This document shows positions 60,152 to 64,000 of a DNA stretch of 64,000 nucleotides, piece after piece. Where the stretch lies: contig CM077676.1 of the NCBI GenBank assembly GCA_039707655.1, positions 373,926,114-373,990,113 of the forward strand. The letters are read 5' to 3'. Origin of the DNA: Elymus sibiricus. Its lineage: Eukaryota > Streptophyta > Magnoliopsida > Poales > Poaceae. The position numbers and the translations under genes were made by a program. The notes beneath the pieces are model-generated. The model had not been told where the DNA came from. It was given only the letters and a program-made list of their open reading frames with translations, and ran no database searches. Each line of letters begins with the position of its first letter. The first letter of the stretch is position 1.

Positions 60152-60230
60152 CTCCCTTCGGTCCAAAATAAGTGTTGTAGTTTTAGTTTCTTGAACTAAA
60201 ATCATGACACTTATTTTGAAACAGAGAAAG
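60152..60230. mobile_element. Very short Stowaway MITE (79 bp) with TA duplication
   Basis: It starts CTCCCTTCGGTCCAAAATAA and ends TTATTTTGAAACAGAGAAAG, with TA at 60150-60151 and 60231-60232. Nearly the whole length can pair with itself (TAGTTTTAGTTTC against GAACTAAAATCATG). No ORF. Confidence 0.8.
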
Positions 60231-62293
60231 TATTTTATAGTACATATATGATTTTGTATTATTTATTTATTGCGAAAGACATAAAATCAAATATTAAGTA
60301 TCATCGTCCTTATAAAAAGGCACCCTTACATAAATACATTCAAAATCTTGGGGGTGCCAAAGTCTTCGTCCCGCATCCATCGGCGGCGTGCCGTGAGCAT
60401 AGCTTGATGCCGTCGCTGGGGCCTCTGCGTCGACAATCCAAACTTTTTGAAAATCCAGGAGCTTGTAGAAGCAGCGGTCGAGAAGTCGTCGATGCAGACT
60501 AGGAGACGCCGGCGGCCGCGATCTGCAAAGCAAATCGCTGCCCCGGAGAAAAGGATGTCGATAAGGGCTTGTAGAAACTCTAAGTACCACGAAAGGCGCC
60601 CAAATCCAGATAGACCCACCGGATACCTAAACCGTCTGGATCCCGGAAGATCTGCCAAAGATACAACTCCAAACGCCCTCCACCAGCGAAAAACACACCA
60701 ATGAAACGGGGAATAGGGCAAAGACAATATTATTCCTACCCTGGGGCAACGCCGTCGCTTCACCGCCCTAAACCAAACACAAAGATTCTCTAAAGAAGAC
60801 CTCAAACAAAACACCCATGTCGTTGTAAGATAGGTCTGGGTCTGATGTTGAACTCACCGCCGTTCAGAACTGTGTACCGAAGCCCTCTTCTCTGATGATC
60901 CGACCAGGTTGGGCCATCGATGAAGACCTCTGCACTGGATTCCTCCGGCCGACTTTGGCTTCACCAACGCCGATGTCGTGCACCGCCTGACGAAGGCTGA
61001 CGCTCGAGTACCCATCTCATTCGTCGTCCCACATCAACCGTCCAATGCCTCAAAGAAGGCCCTCGATCCAGATCGCCTGTCCCAGGAAAAAAGCGCTCCG
61101 AGAAACAAGGAACTAGATTTTCTTCTGGTTTACTAACCAATCGGTAGCTCCATCGGTTTCCATTTATTCATGATCTCATGTTCTTGTTTGTTATGAAAGC
61201 CAATAAGCTATACAGAGTGGTTGATCTACAATTTACAGATATACTACAACACATACTGCGTTTTTGCAACAAGTCATTGTAGTCAAGCGTAACAAATGTG
61301 AATAGTAGCAGAGGAACTCTATGAAACGATGGGAGTACCAACGATTGCTGCACAAAGCCAACCTCTGGGAAATGGAAAAGTGCTAACAATCGTTGCACAA
61401 GCCACATCGGTTCTGATTGTCAAGTGACTCGTGAGGAAGAAAAAAGAGAGTAGGGGCCTACTTGCTCCGAAGAGATTCTCAAAAACACATGAATAGGAAA
61501 AAGCAGGATTATGGTGTCATGTCCTCTTGAATCCTATAAAATTACAAAACTACATGAATTCAGATGAACGTTTGATAGCACAGGAAAAGCAAAGGAAATT
61601 CCACAAGTGGTTTGAGTGGATGGAAATTTTCCTCCAAGATAGACCGCACAGGAATCCTAAGTAAAAGTTCCTTCGATTTCAATCCAGCAGATCAAATAAC
61701 GACCAACATAGGGAAAATTCTAAAGATCCAAATCCTCCACAAATTCTTCTAAATGCCTTTGAATCAAAGGAGCCGTGCCAAATTTCATCCATGAAATCAC
61801 TTTGGACCAGGACGCGACCAACATTGCCCAGTTTTTTAACAATCGACGGTGTTATCTAGTATTGGGCCTCAAGAAAAAAAATGTCGCCTAGTATTGGAGT
61901 TGATGGACCAAATCTGAACTTTGCATAGTGTTTGAACAGCAAAAAATGAACATATAAGAAAAGTCACTGAAATCAAGTGTTGCAGAAGCAAATTGCAGAG
62001 ATCCTCCAGGAAATGGAGTAGGTGGTAGCAGCAAGAGTTGCACGAGTCCCAATGGTTTTTGATTTGCATTGCACACTCTCACAGTACTACAACAGAACAC
62101 GTGACAAATGATCAGCGTACGAAAGCTACTACTGATCTACTACGCAGAACAAGGTATCACCAACCAATGAAAAAGTTACTAGTTTGTACATTCACTGTCA
62201 GTAGTTTGTACTAATAAAACCACCATGCCAGCACGATCATCTGATTACCCGTCGCCTCGCAGAAGAGCGACACAGGGATTTGGCATCCACGCC
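60231..62293. other. Non-genic region with TE-like remnants
   Basis: 60300-61130 reads on the minus strand like a moderately GC-rich repeat (ACTTCTCGACCGCTGCTTCT, GGTTTAGGTATCCGGTGGGT). I associate it with high-copy Triticeae repeats but cannot classify it. 61454-61774 looks like a MITE (separate entry). 61775-62293 should contain the 3' UTR of RER1 on the minus strand. No ORF is convincing. Confidence 0.4.
61454..61774. mobile_element. Possible MITE
   Basis: The right end, on its complementary strand, reads GGCTCCTTTGATTCAAAGG, a terminus seen in many grass MITEs. The left end GGGCCTACTTGCTCCGAAGAG is a weak inverted match. No clear target duplication was found. The class is uncertain. Confidence 0.4.
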
Positions 62294-64000
62294 TCAATCT
62301 TTGGATCCACTGGTTGATGGGCCTTTCTTTCCTCCGTACTTCTGCATTGGAAATTGGAAGCGAAGATTAGTAAGCCGAAATATGGTAAATTCGCTAAACT
62401 TTTGAAGTGCAGATCCTAGGGAGAATATGCTGGTATGATGTTAAAAAGCTTGCTCATCCATGGTGGACCAATACAATGCATCATATGACCAGCCAAGAAT
62501 GACATGCTAGCTCCTGAGCTCCTAAACAGATAAAGTTTACTCCAGACCAAAGTAGGAAAGTTCAATCAGGAAGCATTCACAGGGTTCTATTCTGACTGCC
62601 TCACGGGCTCACGGCACCAAGTAGTACAAGTGACACTGGCAACTGTGCATCAATGATCAATCGGCATTAAACCTGTAATGACTGATGGGGCATGGAAACA
62701 ATTTTGCAGAGATGTTGCAGAAAGCACGATCTACTTAAGTTTAAAGCAGCTGAAAAAACTAATTAACTTCCAACCAGCAGCAAATTCTCACCTGCTTCCC
62801 CATGCTGAATGGGACATACTTGTATTTGACCATATGTAAAATCTGCCGCTTCATTGTCAGGACAAAGAGCACAATCCAATAGCAGAGTAGTATTGGCCAG
62901 AAGACAGGAACATCAAATACCGAGAAGAATGTCATGACAAAAGCAACACAGAAGGCTTTTGTGATGGCATACCTGAAAATAGCAGCAGTAGGTTACAAAC
63001 AAAGGCCAAGAACCCATAGGCACCGGAAAACAAAATCTTTTCAAACTAGTGCCTATTCCATGCCATCTGATCTACAGCAGAACAATTCACTACACAATAG
63101 TTGTTCCATAGAAAAATGTTACCATACAACAGCAGACTAAATACCACTGAAAGAACACCACAATGACTTGAAAAGCGATGCAGCAGAGGCAGTTAACATA
63201 CACTACTTGCAAATTGGAAATATATTGATTGTAGAATTCCATCTGAACTTCTGAACCATGCATACAACACCGAGACTACCACCAAAGAACACCACAATGA
63301 CTTAACAGCTCTTCGTAGGGAAGTAACAGCAGTTAACAAGATGGAAGGTTAACAGCTCTTCGTAGAGAAGTAACAGCAGTTAACAAGATGGAACTTGCAC
63401 AAAAGTGCAAGAGCTGGCCTAGAAAATGCAAAATATCCTTTCCAGAATACGCAACCTTAAGCCACTGCACTACAAAACTTCAATTGCACAAAAGTGCAAG
63501 AGCTCGCCTAGGGAATCCCAGACTATGCAATCCTAAGCAATTGCACTAGAAAACTTTGTCAGCAAGTGGCTCAGGCTATGAAACGAAACCCCTCAAGCAG
63601 GTCAACAAAATGAGTGCATCGCATTTCTATCGTGGGAGCTGGCAAGTCACATGAATTAGCAAGGCTGTAAACATGTTCCAGCTATCCACCCATTTACAAA
63701 TGGGTTGTTGGTGAGCCCACTTGCTGCTAGGTGAATCTTGAGAAACTGTCGGAAAAAAAAACGTGCTGTTCGATCAAATCTGGGACTGGAGAAGGGTATT
63801 GCATCTGATCTCGATTTTAACATTAATTCCGCACAATTAAATTAACGGGGACTGGAGACAAGAATCGAGCAGCAGCAGCAGAGATGGCACATATTTATAC
63901 CAGAACTTGAACTCGGGGAGTCGCCGGATGAAGGGCTTGAACTCGTCGTTGCCGCGGGTGGGGAGCGCGGGGCCGGCCTGGTCGAGCGCCTCGAGCTCCG
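62294..64000 (-). CDS. RER1: RER1, ER-retrieval receptor of the Golgi, 5' part beyond the window
   Basis: Rer1 is a four-helix membrane protein of the early Golgi that returns escaped ER membrane proteins through COPI vesicles. Three exons are visible on the minus strand: 63901-64000 (continues off-window), 62792-62972, 62294-62341 (stop). They encode 109 residues. The first exon holds the conserved cytosolic motif [22 protein letters not shown]. The second holds [17 protein letters not shown] and [20 protein letters not shown] (membrane helices), then [15 protein letters not shown]. The last has the short basic tail [15 protein letters not shown]. The Trp codon at the first junction is split. 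Family proteins are about 190-200 aa, so the N-terminal half is missing only because of the window edge. No damage is seen. Confidence 0.95.

Noticed and set aside
60300..61130. Host gene on the minus strand (162-aa ORF and overlaps)
   Set aside because: Several overlapping short ORFs have no start or splice logic and no protein family. The DNA resembles a repeated, unclassified Triticeae sequence.

Overview
This is nuclear genomic DNA of a grass, most likely a Triticeae species (wheat, Aegilops, barley group). The genes have spliced GT-AG introns. The window also carries Stowaway MITEs, an Angela/WIS/BARE-type Copia element whose LTR begins TGTTGGAAATATGCCC on its coding strand, and deeply nested retrotransposons. 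Both window edges cut through host genes. I found no prokaryotic or organellar feature and no CRISPR array.

Five host genes flank or follow a large transposon block. (1) At 1-4050 (+) lie the last 16 coding exons of ATP-citrate lyase subunit B (ACLB), missing about 12 N-terminal codons. (2) At 50917-53032 (+) is a seven-exon WAT1-related/EamA membrane transporter of 399 aa. (3) At 55246-55593 (-) is a small ZNF706-like C2H2 zinc-finger protein. (4) At 56965-59339 (-) is a seven-exon, membrane-anchored or secretory cyclophilin of 213 aa. (5) From 62294 to the right edge (-) are the C-terminal exons of the Golgi retrieval receptor RER1.

Between 4.8 and 50.4 kb nearly everything is mobile DNA. 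Stowaway MITEs and a deleted PIF/Harbinger transposase come first (4.8-8.1 kb). A Stowaway MITE (8396-17761) is then split near its right end by a non-autonomous LTR retrotransposon (8609-17752, minus strand). That element has 3-4 kb LTRs, a tRNA-iMet-type primer site and no gag-pol. A hAT-type MITE with a perfect 8-bp target duplication follows (17860-18151), then a decayed Harbinger ORF1 (18.8-19.8 kb).

From 20280 to 50440 there is a nested stack. A Harbinger-type element (14-bp terminal inverted repeat) holds a 5'-to-3' complete L1-type LINE (21393-50377, 9-bp target duplication, poly-A). The LINE is split in ORF1 by the intact Angela-like Copia element (23387-32422, duplication CCCTG) and in ORF2 by a Tat-lineage Gypsy element (33539-46843, duplication GTGTG). 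Mentally removing both LTR elements brings each LINE reading frame back into register. The Gypsy element carries an antisense, intron-containing extra ORF (gypsy-type PF04195-like domain plus coiled coil), whose 3' half is tandemly duplicated.

The host genes are unrelated housekeeping or transport functions and show no operon-like logic. The more informative content is the insertion chronology, the deletion scars, and the antisense gene inside the Gypsy element. Exon boundaries were derived by hand from codon phase, splice dinucleotides and family similarity. No alignment program was run.
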